The position numbers and the translations under genes were made by a program. Below are positions 41,929 through 51,170 of a DNA stretch of 64,000 bases, in pieces (position 1 is the stretch's first letter; the number at the start of each line of letters is the position of its first letter). Below the pieces are notes generated by a model. That model had not been told where the DNA came from, made no database searches, and was given only the letters and a program-made list of their open reading frames with translations. The stretch is taken from contig NZ_JAERRG010000005.1 of NCBI RefSeq assembly GCF_016741935.1, positions 124,001-188,000 of the forward strand, written 5' to 3'. This DNA is from Streptomyces endocoffeicus. GTDB taxonomy: Bacteria > Actinomycetota > Actinomycetes > Streptomycetales > Streptomycetaceae.

Positions 41929-44028
41929 TCAATTCCCTGTGGCGACGGAGATGATGGCGAGGTCATTGGTGCGGGTGAGGTGGGGTCGGACACCGTGGGT
42001 GATCGGAAAGAGGTCCGTTTTGTCGCGGTCCACGATGTCGCCGACGATGCGTCCGATCCGGATCGGGGTCCCGCCCCGGGCGGACTTATGGAGCGTCAGG
42101 GTCCAGCCCGCGGAGCCCTCTTCGCCGTCCCGGGCCTCCCGGATCCGCTCGTACGGAACGGTGAAGCGGAACCGTCCGCCGTCGAGCGCCGTGACCCCGG
42201 TGAGGAACGGCCGGGCCGGACCCTTGGACGGGGTGGCCACCGCGGTCGGGGTGGCGTCGGGCCCGAAGCGCGCGCCGTGCAGGGTGCCTTCGACGGCGAG
42301 CCCCTCGGCGTCCAGGCGGATCACCCGGGCCTCGGCGTGGGCCGGGCGCCGCCAGGCGCGCAGCGCGAGATAGCCGTCGACGGTGGAGTAGGGGATCCAC
42401 CAGGTGAACGGGGAGCCGGGCAGCGGCTCCAGGTCCAGTAGCCCGCGCCCCTCGGCGAAGCGGCAGCCGACCCGGCGGCGGACGCCGTCGGAGGGGCGGA
42501 CCACATGCAGGTCCCAGCGGCCCTCGTCGAGATCGAGCGTGGCGCGGTCGAGGGTGGCCGTCCAGGGCGCGGACGGCGCGGCGCCGGCCGGGGGCAGCAG
42601 CGGTACGTGGATGGGGGGCTCGTCGCTCTTGCGGCGGGTGACGGTCAGTCCGAGCTGCCCGCCGTGCAGACCCTCGGGCTCCACCAGCACCGACAGATCG
42701 CCCTCGGCGGTGACCCGGCAGGACGCGACGGGCCGCAGGGGCTTGCGGATCAGCTGCTTGACCGCGTCCTTGAGGGTGCCGGCCAGCGGCGCTCCGGCCG
42801 GCCGGCCCCGTAGCGGCGCGGCCGTACGGCGCCGGTGGGCCGGGGCGGCGGTGGAGCGGGCGGTGTGGAGCTCCTCGATGAGCCGCTCGTAGCTGGCCGC
42901 CACGCGCTCGGGCGCGTACCGCTCCGCCGCGATCCGCGCCGCCGCGCCCATCGAGCGGCGCAGTTCGTCGTCCTCGATCAGGGTCAGCAGCCCCTTGGCG
43001 ATCCCGTCCGCGTCGCCCACCGGCACCAGCAGACCGTCCCGGCCATCGGTGATGATCTCGCCAGGACCGTGCGGGCAGTCGGTGGCGACCACGGGCACCC
43101 CGCAGTGCATCGCCTCGACGATCGTCATGCCGAACGACTCCTCGCGGGAGGTGACGGCGGCGATCGCGCCCTTGGCCCACTCGGTCTCGATGGGGGAGTG
43201 GGCGCCCATCAGGGTGATCTGGCCGGCCAGCCCGAGCTCGTCGATCTGGCGGCGCAGCGCGGGGAGTTGGGGGCCGCGGCCGTAGATGCGCAACCGCCAG
43301 TCGGGGTGTTTGGCGGCCACCGTCTCCCAGGCGGCCACCAGCAGGTCGTAGCGCTTGACGGGGATCAGCCGACCCGCGGCCACGACGAGTTTGGCGCGGC
43401 CGTCGGAGGGTTCGATCCCAGTGGCGGGTACCCCGTTGGGCAGGGCGGTCAGCCGGGTGGTGACACCGGGGAGGTGGGCCCGGTGGGTGGCCGCGTCGGC
43501 CTCGGAGACGGAGGTGTACGCGTCGAGGTGGGGGATGGCGGCGTCGCAGGCGGCGCGGATCTCGGCGCGGTGGGTGCCGTGGAGGCGGTGCTCCTGGCCG
43601 ATCCGCAGGAAGCGGCCGGCGCGGCCGAGCGCGGCGAGGTAGATGACCAGGCCGGGGCGGGTGGCGATGACGACATCGGCGTCGGTGCGGCCGAGGTACT
43701 CGGCGACGCGCTCGTCGGTGAGCGCGTTGAAGTTGGTGGTGCCCCTGGCCTCGGCGGCGGGGATGTGGGCGCTGGGCCGGGTCAGCAGCGGATGGCCGAG
43801 GTCGGCGGCGCGGCGCCCGGCGCGGGGCGGGTCCTCGTGGGGGCGCAGGTCGATCAGGGGTCTGAGCCGCACGGCGGGGTGGAGGGGGAGGTTCGGGGTC
43901 TCGATGGTGCGGATCAGGGAGACGATCTCCACGGTGTGGTGGGCGGCGAGCGCCCCGGCCACATTGAAGGTCGACCGGATGGTTCCGCCGATGCCATAGG
44001 CGTTGTGGAGCAGAAAAGAAATCTTCAT
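41929..44028 (-). CDS. GT4-family glycosyltransferase with long C-terminal extension
   Basis: 699 residues from ATG 44028 (MKISFLLHNAYGIGGTIRST); the open frame upstream has no family sequence. Residues about 1-385 are a GT-B retaining transferase: GRLIPVKRYDLLVAAW, then the nucleotide-sugar EX7E motif in EESFGMTIVEA, then GVPVVATDCPHGPGEI. Residues about 415-690 form a separate all-beta-looking region (TLKDAVKQLIRKPLRPVASC, SPFTWWIPYSTVDGYLALRA), similar in style to accessory regions of actinobacterial teichoic-acid-type polymer enzymes. The product is likely a cell-surface polymer, but donor and acceptor are unknown. Confidence 0.85.
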   Translation of the reverse strand: MKISFLLHNAYGIGGTIRSTFNVAGALAAHHTVEIVSLIRTIETPNLPLHPAVRLRPLIDLRPHEDPPRAGRRAADLGHPLLTRPSAHIPAAEARGTTNFNALTDERVAEYLGRTDADVVIATRPGLVIYLAALGRAGRFLRIGQEHRLHGTHRAEIRAACDAAIPHLDAYTSVSEADAATHRAHLPGVTTRLTALPNGVPATGIEPSDGRAKLVVAAGRLIPVKRYDLLVAAWETVAAKHPDWRLRIYGRGPQLPALRRQIDELGLAGQITLMGAHSPIETEWAKGAIAAVTSREESFGMTIVEAMHCGVPVVATDCPHGPGEIITDGRDGLLVPVGDADGIAKGLLTLIEDDELRRSMGAAARIAAERYAPERVAASYERLIEELHTARSTAAPAHRRRTAAPLRGRPAGAPLAGTLKDAVKQLIRKPLRPVASCRVTAEGDLSVLVEPEGLHGGQLGLTVTRRKSDEPPIHVPLLPPAGAAPSAPWTATLDRATLDLDEGRWDLHVVRPSDGVRRRVGCRFAEGRGLLDLEPLPGSPFTWWIPYSTVDGYLALRAWRRPAHAEARVIRLDAEGLAVEGTLHGARFGPDATPTAVATPSKGPARPFLTGVTALDGGRFRFTVPYERIREARDGEEGSAGWTLTLHKSARGGTPIRIGRIVGDIVDRDKTDLFPITHGVRPHLTRTNDLAIISVATGN

Positions 44029-44334
44029 GGTGATGTGCGCGCGGCGGGGCCGAACTGCCGCGACGTGCCCTCCCCTCCGAGGCCGTGCTTCGTCCTGACT
44101 CCGAACCATGCTGCATTGGGCCGATATGGGGCCGGTGTGATGCCGGTATGGAGTCAGTAAGGACCGATCGGTCGGTAAGACTGGCTGGGGCCGCGAAGGT
44201 TGCTTATGCGTGTGGTGATATGGGATCCACCACATTTGGAAAAGTGATTACAACCCTCCCCGGGGTCTGGGAGTCTGCGGGGTGTCCGTGCGGAGGCCGT
44301 ACGGGCCCGATACCGACCAGGGGTGGACAGAGAA
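44029..44334. other. 306-base divergent gap with operator-like dyads
   Basis: No gene is present. GACCGATCGGTC (44162-44173) is a perfect 12-bp palindrome. TGTGGTG (44211-44217) and CACCACA (44228-44234) form a second dyad beside an AT-richer patch. The region must hold promoters for the GT4 gene (minus) and the lipoprotein (plus), but no firm -35/-10 was found. Confidence 0.5.
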
Positions 44335-45126
44335 ATGAACGAGTCCGGTACGAAACGGACCGTGGGCGCCGCCATCGCGGTGGTGGCGGCCCTGGGGCTG
44401 ATGACCGGATGCGGCAGCGACTCCGGCGACGGCAAGGCGGACGGCGCCAAGCAGGCGGGCAGCTCCCAGCAGACCGACGGCGCTTCGCAGGGGGATGAGG
44501 CCGCGAGCTCCGACCCGGCCGCGAAGCCCCTGTCCGCGTCCGCCCTGGAGCGGGCCGCCCTGGCCAACGGCGAGGTCAAGGGGCTCGAAGTACAGAAGAT
44601 GACGGACAAGGAGGTCAGCGAGGGCGGCTCGGCCAAGACCGGCAAGGCCGCGTGCCAGCCGATGGCCGCGCTGATGGGGACCCGGTACGACCCGGCCCCC
44701 AAGGCCAGCGTCCACCGCGCCTACGCCACCGACCTCACCAAGGCGAAGGTCGGCGGCACCGGACTGATCCGGATCTCCTCCTACGGACCGGGCGACGCCG
44801 AGCGCACGGTGAAGGACCTGCGCGAGGCCGTCACCGCCTGCCAGGGCGGCTTCCCCGCCGAGGACGGCTCGGGCGGGAAGGCGGACGTCAAGAAGGTGAC
44901 ACCGCTGGACGCGCCGAAGGCCGGGGACGAGGCGGTGTCCTTCAGCCTGCATGACGCGGGCAAGGAGAACGCCGTCATCAAGTTCACGGTCGTGCGGACC
45001 GGGCCGCAGGTGACGGTGTTCTTCGGGGTGAACATCGCGGACCCGGCGAAGTCCGAGATCCCGGCCGCGCTGGTGGACGCCCAGGTGGCGAAGGTGGCGA
45101 AGGCCACGAAGGGCGCCGCGTCCTGA
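44335..45126 (+). CDS. Lipoprotein of unknown function
   Basis: 263 residues from ATG 44335 (GTG 44323 is an alternative). The signal peptide (KRTVGAAIAVVAALGLMTGC) ends in a lipobox with Cys at about residue 26. A Gly/Ser/Asp linker (to about residue 65) precedes a globular domain with two further cysteines (KAACQPM, TACQGGFP) that may pair. The pattern is common in streptomycete lipoproteins. It converges on the following minus-strand gene with a 16-base gap. Confidence 0.8.
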   Translation: MNESGTKRTVGAAIAVVAALGLMTGCGSDSGDGKADGAKQAGSSQQTDGASQGDEAASSDPAAKPLSASALERAALANGEVKGLEVQKMTDKEVSEGGSAKTGKAACQPMAALMGTRYDPAPKASVHRAYATDLTKAKVGGTGLIRISSYGPGDAERTVKDLREAVTACQGGFPAEDGSGGKADVKKVTPLDAPKAGDEAVSFSLHDAGKENAVIKFTVVRTGPQVTVFFGVNIADPAKSEIPAALVDAQVAKVAKATKGAAS

Positions 45127-45142
45127 GCCCGGCGGCCCGGTC

Positions 45143-46006
45143 TCAGTTGGTGGCGGAGGCGGCCGAGGCGGCCTCCGCCGAGGCCTGGGCGCTGCCCCGG
45201 GCCAGGATCCGGCGGAAGGTGTAGTCGGCCACATCGCGGCCGGCCTGGAGGGTGGCGGTGTCCGACGACGTGACCGCCTTCCCCGACGTATAGCCGGAGA
45301 TCGTGAAGTAGGCGTACCGCCCGATCGCGTTCGCCGAGCTCTGGCAGGCCGTCCGGCGGCAGAAGGTGACACCCCCGCCCGAGAGCGAGGCGATGTTCGG
45401 CTTGTACCCGTCCTTGGCCTTCTCTGCCGCCGCCTTGCCGTCGAAGACGGCGACGCCGACCGTCACCGCTACGCCGTCCCGGGTGAAGGTGGCCCGCAGC
45501 AGCTTGCGGCAGCCGTTGTTCACCAGCACCGGGCCGAGCGCCCCCTGGGTGGCGGCCGAGCAACTGGTGGTGGAGGCGGACGCCGCCTTGGTGTACGAGC
45601 GGTCGTCCTTCGCGGCGCGCTTGTCGGGGAAGAGGCTGCCCGCGCTCAGCGGCGCCTTGTCCCGCCGGGCGCTGGAGATGATGTCCAGCGGCTTCGGCGG
45701 TGCGGGCGGGGCCACATCGGAGAAGGTCGGCTCGGGCGACGCCGACTCGCTGGGCAGGTCCTGCGGGGTGGGCAGCCCACCGGCCGAATCGCCCCCACCG
45801 CTGTCCTTGTGGCCGCTGCTGACCACGGCGGTGGCGACGATCGCGGCGACGGCGGCGGTCGCCAGCGCCCCGCCCCCGATGAAGAGCAACTTGCGGCGGC
45901 GGTTGCGCGCGGCGGACTGATCGGCGAGCGCCGCCCAGTCCGGCGTCGACGGCTGAGGCGGCTGAGAACCCCCGGGCCCATAAGGCCCCCCTTGCCCAAA
46001 GCTCAT
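45143..46006 (-). CDS. Membrane-anchored extracellular protein upstream of rplM
   Basis: 287 residues from ATG 46006 (MSFGQGGPYGPGGS); ATG 46015 would add three residues, and neither has a clear ribosome site. Residues 1-38 are a cytoplasmic Gly/Pro/Gln-rich tail, and residues about 40-62 form one membrane helix (LLFIGGGALATAAVAAIVAT). The rest is outside. Four cysteines (TSCSAATQ, NGCRKLL, FCRRTACQ) suggest disulfides. Family function unknown. Confidence 0.8.
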   Translation of the reverse strand: MSFGQGGPYGPGGSQPPQPSTPDWAALADQSAARNRRRKLLFIGGGALATAAVAAIVATAVVSSGHKDSGGGDSAGGLPTPQDLPSESASPEPTFSDVAPPAPPKPLDIISSARRDKAPLSAGSLFPDKRAAKDDRSYTKAASASTTSCSAATQGALGPVLVNNGCRKLLRATFTRDGVAVTVGVAVFDGKAAAEKAKDGYKPNIASLSGGGVTFCRRTACQSSANAIGRYAYFTISGYTSGKAVTSSDTATLQAGRDVADYTFRRILARGSAQASAEAASAASATN

Positions 46007-46466
46007 GGCGCGCATCTTAGACCGGCCGGGTGACAGGATGGACCCACCGGCGGGTCCCATCACGCCGCGCGAGCCCTCGGGGTCCTGTGCCGTCCTCCGC
46101 CCGGCCCGGCCGCGGGCAGGCACCTCCGATGGTGGCCGGGCCCGCGTGAGGCGCTCGGGCTCGACCCGGACCCCGGCCCCGAATGGTCGGCCGCAGGTGG
46201 GCGTGAGGCGTGTGGGGGCGTTTTGACCCGGGTGGGGGCGGGCCGGTATTCTGCCAGTTCGTTATGCGTATTGGCTTGCTCGTTCTCACGTGAGAGGCCG
46301 TTACGCCGGTCCACCGGGCCGATGACCAGCGGCAAGCACTCGGCATGCGTCACCGAGGTGCGGCCAAGGCTGTCGTGATCGTCCGGGTGGCCTTGTCCGG
46401 ACCTGTCCTCCCGGCCCTCGCGGGCCCGGGGAGACTCCACTCACTGAAGAAGCGAAGGCTACGACC
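46007..46466 (+). other. 460-base region upstream of rplM
   Basis: No gene is supported. It contains the rplM promoter at 46223-46252, and a leader of about 205 bases follows. The part before 46223 is GC-rich and shows nothing further. Confidence 0.6.
46223..46252 (+). promoter_or_regulatory. Promoter for rplM-rpsI
   Basis: TTGACC (46223-46228), spacer 18, TATTCT (46247-46252). The -35 hexamer is identical to that of the rpsL promoter at 6964-6969. Confidence 0.75.
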
Positions 46467-46910
46467 GTGCGTACGTACAGCCCCAAGCCCGGCGACGTTC
46501 AGCGTCAGTGGCATGTCATCGACGCCACCGACGTGGTTCTGGGCCGTCTGGCCACCCAGGCCGCCACCCTTTTGCGGGGCAAGCACAAGCCGGTGTACGC
46601 GCCGCATGTCGACGCTGGTGACTTCGTCATCATCATCAACGCCGACAAGGTGCACCTCTCCGGCAACAAGCGGACCCAGAAGATGGCGTACCGCCACTCC
46701 GGCTACCCGGGTGGTCTGCGCTCCATCCGCTATGACGAGCTGCTGGAGAAGAGCCCGGAGAAGGCCGTCGAGAAGGCCATCAAGGGCATGCTCCCCAAGA
46801 ACACCCTGGGCCGTCAGATGCTCTCGAAGCTGAAGGTGTACTCGGGCGACCAGCACCCGCACGCCGCTCAGCAGCCGGTTCCGTTCGAGATCACCCAGGT
46901 CGCGCAGTAG
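46467..46910 (+). CDS. rplM: 50S ribosomal protein L13
   Basis: 147 residues from GTG 46467 (MRTYSPKPGDVQRQWHVIDA). L13 is an early 50S assembly protein. The core VLGRLATQAATLLRGKHKP and GMLPKNTLGRQMLSKLKVY are clear. rpsI follows after 41 bases. Confidence 0.99.
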   Translation: MRTYSPKPGDVQRQWHVIDATDVVLGRLATQAATLLRGKHKPVYAPHVDAGDFVIIINADKVHLSGNKRTQKMAYRHSGYPGGLRSIRYDELLEKSPEKAVEKAIKGMLPKNTLGRQMLSKLKVYSGDQHPHAAQQPVPFEITQVAQ

Positions 46911-46951
46911 TCCCGGCCACCCCTTACGACGAAGAGAATCTGAGGAGCATC

Positions 46952-47455
46952 GTGGCCGAGACCACCGCCGAGACCCCCCTCGATGTCGAGGAGTACACCA
47001 CCGAGAGCGTCGAGACGGTCGAGTCGGAGTACACCTCCGAGTCGCTCGCCTCCCGCTTCGGTGACCCGCAGCCTGCCGCCGGCACCGGGCGCCGCAAGAA
47101 CGCCGTGGCGCGTGTCCGCATCGTGCCGGGCAGCGGGCAGTGGAAGATCAACGGGCGTACTCTCGAGGAGTACTTCCCCAACAAGGTTCACCAGCAGGAA
47201 GTCAACGAGCCCTTCAAGGTGCTCGAGCTGGACGACCGCTACGACGTCATCGCCCGCATCTCGGGCGGCGGCGTCTCCGGCCAGGCCGGGGCGCTGCGTC
47301 TGGGCATCGCCCGGGCGCTGAACGAGGCGGACGTGGACAACAACCGCGGCCCCCTCAAGAAGGCCGGCTTCCTGACCCGTGACGACCGCGCCACCGAGCG
47401 TAAGAAGGCCGGTCTGAAGAAGGCCCGCAAGGCGCCGCAGTACAGCAAGCGCTGA
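46952..47455 (+). CDS. rpsI: 30S ribosomal protein S9
   Basis: 167 residues from GTG 46952 after TGAGGAG. The first 40 residues are an acidic extension (ETPLDVEEYTTESVETVESE) typical of actinobacteria. The core starts at GTGRRKNAVARVRIVPGSG. The C-terminal tail KKARKAPQYSKR reaches P-site tRNA. Confidence 0.99.
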   Translation: MAETTAETPLDVEEYTTESVETVESEYTSESLASRFGDPQPAAGTGRRKNAVARVRIVPGSGQWKINGRTLEEYFPNKVHQQEVNEPFKVLELDDRYDVIARISGGGVSGQAGALRLGIARALNEADVDNNRGPLKKAGFLTRDDRATERKKAGLKKARKAPQYSKR

Positions 47456-47482
47456 CGCCCATCGCGGCACCGCTGCTTCACC

Positions 47483-47523
47483 CGAACGCCCCGGCGGCAC
47501 CACCTGTGCCTCCGGGGCGTTCG
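47483..47523 (+). terminator. Terminator after rpsI
   Basis: Perfect 12-base arms (47483-47494 and 47512-47523) around a 17-base loop that can itself pair partly. Confidence 0.85.
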
Positions 47524-47595
47524 GCTATCGCCACTGGGGGGCGTATACCTACAAGCAAGCTTCAGCTCCCCGGCTCGTAACTTCGGAGGACACCA

Positions 47596-48954
47596 GTGGG
47601 ACGACTCTTCGGTACGGATGGTGTGCGCGGCGTCGCGAACGCCGACCTGACGGCTGAGATGGCGCTCGGCCTGTCGGTAGCGGCGGCGCATGTGCTCGCC
47701 GAGGCGGGAACCTTCGAGGGCCATCGGCCGGTGGCGGTGGTCGGGCGGGATCCGCGAGCGTCCGGGGAGTTCCTGGAGGCGGCCGTGGTGGCGGGGCTGG
47801 CCAGCGCCGGGGTGGACGTACTGCGGGTCGGCGTGCTGCCCACGCCGGCCGTCGCGCATCTGACCGGCGCGCTGGACGCGGACCTCGGGGTGATGCTCTC
47901 CGCGAGCCACAACCCGATGCCCGACAACGGCGTCAAGTTCTTCGCCCGCGGCGGCCACAAACTGGCCGACGAGCTGGAGGACCGCATCGAGACCACCTAC
48001 CGGTCCCACGCCTCCGGGGAGCCGTGGGACCGGCCGACGGGCACCGGAGTGGGCCGGGTCCGGGACTACGACGAGGGCTTCGACGCCTATGTGGCCCATC
48101 TGGTCAACGTCCTCCCCAACCGGCTCGACGGCCTCAAGGTCGTCATCGACGGGGCGCACGGCGCCGCCGCCCGGGTCTCCCCGGAGGCGTTCGCGCGGGC
48201 CGGGGCCGAGGTCGTGACGATCGGTACCGACCCGGACGGGCTCAACATCAACGACGGCTACGGCTCCACCCACCTCGCCCGCCTCCAGGCGGCCGTCGTG
48301 GAGCACCGGGCCGACCTCGGCATCGCCCACGACGGGGACGCCGACCGCTGCCTCGCGGTGGACGCCACGGGCCGCGAGATCGACGGCGACCAGATCCTCG
48401 CCGTCCTGGCCCTGGCCATGCGCGAGGCGGGCGAGCTGCGCGGGGACACGGTGGTCGGCACCGTGATGTCCAACCTCGGCTTCAAGCTGGCCATGCGGCG
48501 CGAGGGCGTCGAACTGGTCCAGACGGCGGTCGGGGACCGCTATGTGCTGGAGGAGATGAAGTCCCACGGCTACGCCCTGGGCGGCGAGCAGTCCGGCCAC
48601 GTGATCGTCCTCGACCACGCCACGACGGGTGACGGCACCCTCACCGGCCTGCTGCTGGCGGCCCGCGTCGGCGCGACCGGCCGCACCCTGGCCGACCTCG
48701 CGGGCGTCATGGAGCGGCTGCCGCAGGTGCTGGTCAACGTCCCCGACGTGGACAAGTCCCGCGTCGCCTCCAGCGCGGATGTGGCCGCGGCCGTCGCCGA
48801 GGCCGAGCGCGAGCTGGGCGAGACCGGCCGGGTGCTGCTCCGCCCCTCGGGCACGGAGCCGCTGGTGCGGGTCATGGTCGAGGCCGCCGACATCGAACAG
48901 GCCCGCTCGGTCGCCGGCCGCCTGGCGGACGCGGTGAAGTCGGCCCTCGGCTAG
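47596..48954 (+). CDS. glmM: Phosphoglucosamine mutase
   Basis: 452 residues from GTG 47596 after GGAGGA. It interconverts glucosamine-6-P and glucosamine-1-P on the way to UDP-GlcNAc. The phospho-Ser (Ser104) is in LSASHNPMPDNG. The metal site is HDGDADRC, sugar binding GGEQSGH, and phosphate binding RPSGTEPLVRVM. glmS, which makes its substrate, is 2.2 kb downstream. Confidence 0.98.
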   Translation: MGRLFGTDGVRGVANADLTAEMALGLSVAAAHVLAEAGTFEGHRPVAVVGRDPRASGEFLEAAVVAGLASAGVDVLRVGVLPTPAVAHLTGALDADLGVMLSASHNPMPDNGVKFFARGGHKLADELEDRIETTYRSHASGEPWDRPTGTGVGRVRDYDEGFDAYVAHLVNVLPNRLDGLKVVIDGAHGAAARVSPEAFARAGAEVVTIGTDPDGLNINDGYGSTHLARLQAAVVEHRADLGIAHDGDADRCLAVDATGREIDGDQILAVLALAMREAGELRGDTVVGTVMSNLGFKLAMRREGVELVQTAVGDRYVLEEMKSHGYALGGEQSGHVIVLDHATTGDGTLTGLLLAARVGATGRTLADLAGVMERLPQVLVNVPDVDKSRVASSADVAAAVAEAERELGETGRVLLRPSGTEPLVRVMVEAADIEQARSVAGRLADAVKSALG

Positions 48955-49014
48955 ACCCGCGCCGCTTGGGTAAGGGGCCCCGCTGCCGGTCGTCCCGTCG
49001 CTTCCTCGCGCCGG

Positions 49015-49035
49015 AGGGGCTGGAAACCAGCCCCT
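49015..49035. terminator. Bidirectional hairpin between glmM and DUF389 gene
   Basis: AGGGGCTGG (49015-49023) and CCAGCCCCT (49027-49035) are perfect arms with an AAA loop. The two genes converge here. Confidence 0.75.
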
Positions 49036-49045
49036 CAGGGGGCAC

Positions 49046-49121
49046 CTCCCAGCGGTAGCTGGGGGAGTTTGAGGAGCGGGGTCCGGGGCGGAGCCCCGGC
49101 GGGGTCCAGGGGCGGAGCCCC
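49046..49121. repeat. Streptomycete intergenic repeat block
   Basis: A CTCCCAGC/GCTGGGGGAG hairpin (49046-49066) is followed by two copies of the 13-bp motif GGGGCGGAGCCCC (49085-49097 and 49109-49121). From memory, strings of this type recur between many genes in Streptomyces. Confidence 0.55.
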
Positions 49122-49129
49122 GGTGGGGG

Positions 49130-50050
49130 CTAACCCCGCCGCCCCCACAAAACCTTCTGCGCCAGCAGCGTCAGCGTCCCCGCCACCACGATCCCCACCA
49201 GATTCAGCAGCAGCTGCTCCGTCGAGCCCCACATCTGGTCGATCTCGCCGTACCCGAGCGCCACCGCCGCGTTGGCCGCCGCCGGAACCGTGGTCACCGA
49301 GATCGCCACGCCCACCAGCGCACCGGACTTCGCCGAGGTCAGCGAGAGCGTTCCGGCGATCCCCGCGAGCACGGCGACCACGAACGAGAACATGTCCGGC
49401 TTCCAGATGAAGTCCGTGTTCGGCCGGGCACGCTCCAGCATGTCCTTGCCGAAGAGACCCACCGCGTCCATCGCGATGCTGAAGCCGGTGGTCAGCGCCA
49501 TCGCCGCCGCGAATCCGACCAGCAGCGCGATCGCCGAGCGGGCGGCCAGCCGCGGCGCGCGCCGCACCAGCGCGGTGCACAGCCCCGCCAGCGGCCCGAA
49601 CTCGGGGCCGACCGCCATCGCACCGACGATCAGGATCGCGTTGTCCAGCACCACACCGCATGCCGCGATCATCGTGGCGATGACGAGGAAGGCGAGATAG
49701 GTGACCGAGAGTGTGGACTCCTCGTGGGTGGCGTCCGCCAGGTGCTCCCACAGGACCGCGTCCGCACCCTCGCCGGGCGCGTCTTCCTCCGCCTTGTCGG
49801 CGCGCTTGGACAGCGACAGGTCAATGTTCTCCACCGCGATCGAACCGGTCTCGTCAAGACCCAGCTCACGCAGGTCGCCCAGCAGGGCGTCCCCGGCCTC
49901 GCGCGCCACGTCGCACATGACGACGTCTCCCGCGGGGTCGCGGGCGGCGCCCGGCAGCACCACCAGATGGGTGGTGCCGACCGTCTTCTCGATCGTGCGC
50001 ACCACGTCCTCGGTGCGGTCGGCGGGCACGATCAGCCTCAAGTGCAGCAT
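49130..50050 (-). CDS. DUF389 family membrane protein
   Basis: 306 residues. Residues 1-90 are a soluble ferredoxin-like domain (MLHLRLIVPADRTEDVVRTI). From about residue 115 there are about six hydrophobic segments, including YLAFLVIATMIAACGVVLDN and the family hallmark ILIVGAMAVGPEFGPLAGLC. The transported substrate, if any, is unknown. It is 13 bases downstream of coaA and probably cotranscribed with it. Confidence 0.88.
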   Translation of the reverse strand: MLHLRLIVPADRTEDVVRTIEKTVGTTHLVVLPGAARDPAGDVVMCDVAREAGDALLGDLRELGLDETGSIAVENIDLSLSKRADKAEEDAPGEGADAVLWEHLADATHEESTLSVTYLAFLVIATMIAACGVVLDNAILIVGAMAVGPEFGPLAGLCTALVRRAPRLAARSAIALLVGFAAAMALTTGFSIAMDAVGLFGKDMLERARPNTDFIWKPDMFSFVVAVLAGIAGTLSLTSAKSGALVGVAISVTTVPAAANAAVALGYGEIDQMWGSTEQLLLNLVGIVVAGTLTLLAQKVLWGRRG

Positions 50051-50063
50051 GGCCTGACGCTCC

Positions 50064-51074
50064 TCACAGCTTGCGCAGGGACAGCCGCTGCACCTTGTGG
50101 TCCGGCCCCTTCCGCAGCACCAACGTGGCCCGCCCCCGGGTGGGCTGGACGTTCTGCTGCAGATTCGGCTTGTTGATGGTCCGCCAGATCATCCGTCCGT
50201 AGTCCAGCGCCTCCTCCTCGGAGACCTGGGTGTACTTGCGGAAGTACGAGGACGGGTCCTGGAAGGCCGTCTCCCGCAGCTTCTTGAAGCGGCCCAGATA
50301 CCAGCGCTCGATGTCCTCGGTCCGGGCGTCCACGTAGACGCTGAAGTCGAAGAAGTCCGCGAGCCCCACCCGGGTCAGCCCGTCCTTCCCCGGCAGTGCG
50401 GGCTGCAGCACATTGAGCCCCTCGACGATCAGGATGTCGGGGCGGTGCACGGTCAGCCGCTCGTCCGGCACGATGTCGTAGATCAGGTGCGAGTAGACCG
50501 GCGCCGACACCTCCGCCCGGCCCGCCTTCACATCCGCGACGAAGCGGGTCAGCGCCCTGCGGTCGTAGCTCTCCGGGAACCCCTTGCGGGACATCAGCCC
50601 GCGGCGGCGCAGCTCGGCGTTGGGGTACAGAAAGCCGTCGGTGGTGATCAGCTCCACCCGCGGATGCTCGGGCCAGCGCGCCAGCAGCGCCTGGAGCAGC
50701 CGGGCGGTGGTCGACTTGCCGACCGCGACGCTCCCCGCCACGCCGATCACGAACGGCGTACCGGGCTGGGCCCCGTTGCCCCGCTTGGTGTCGCCCAGGA
50801 AGGTGTTGAGCGCGCCGCGCAGATTGTCGGTGGCGGCCACATAGAGGTTGAGCAGCCGGGACAGCGGCAGATAGACATCCCGCACCTCATCGAGGTCGAT
50901 GACATCGCCGAGTCCCCGCAGCTTCTCGACCTCGTCGGCGGTCAGTGGCAGCGGCGTCTTGTCCCGCAGCGCGCTCCACTCGGAGCGGGACAGATCGACG
51001 TACGGGGTCGCTTCGCCGCTCCGCCGCTGCGGGCCGCGCACGGTGCGCGCCGCGCGCGCGCTTGACGTGATCAC
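50064..51074 (-). CDS. coaA: Pantothenate kinase, type I
   Basis: 336 residues from GTG 51074. It catalyses the first committed step of coenzyme A synthesis. The P-loop is GVAGSVAVGKSTTARLLQ. Other markers are TTDGFLYPNAELRRRGLMSR and VDLSRSEW near the N-terminus. It is divergent from glmS, with a 95-base gap between the starts. Confidence 0.97.
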   Translation of the reverse strand: MITSSARAARTVRGPQRRSGEATPYVDLSRSEWSALRDKTPLPLTADEVEKLRGLGDVIDLDEVRDVYLPLSRLLNLYVAATDNLRGALNTFLGDTKRGNGAQPGTPFVIGVAGSVAVGKSTTARLLQALLARWPEHPRVELITTDGFLYPNAELRRRGLMSRKGFPESYDRRALTRFVADVKAGRAEVSAPVYSHLIYDIVPDERLTVHRPDILIVEGLNVLQPALPGKDGLTRVGLADFFDFSVYVDARTEDIERWYLGRFKKLRETAFQDPSSYFRKYTQVSEEEALDYGRMIWRTINKPNLQQNVQPTRGRATLVLRKGPDHKVQRLSLRKL

Positions 51075-51157
51075 CCTCTCATTGTCATGGCAGGGACCGG
51101 CCGAGTGAGCGGTGTCGGGGCGTGGGGTCGGTCACCCCGGGCCGGGGCCGGGGGTCG

Positions 51158-51170
51158 TACCCTGCGTCCA
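51158..51170 (+). promoter_or_regulatory. -10 box placing the transcript start at the glmS ATG (leaderless)
   Basis: TACCCT at 51158-51163 ends six bases before ATG 51170. No Shine-Dalgarno sequence precedes the ATG. No clear -35 is visible 17-18 bases upstream. No glmS ribozyme could fit in this gap. Confidence 0.5.

Noticed and set aside
51075..51169. glmS ribozyme or riboswitch
   Set aside because: Only 95 bases separate the coaA and glmS starts, and the -10 box adjoins the ATG.
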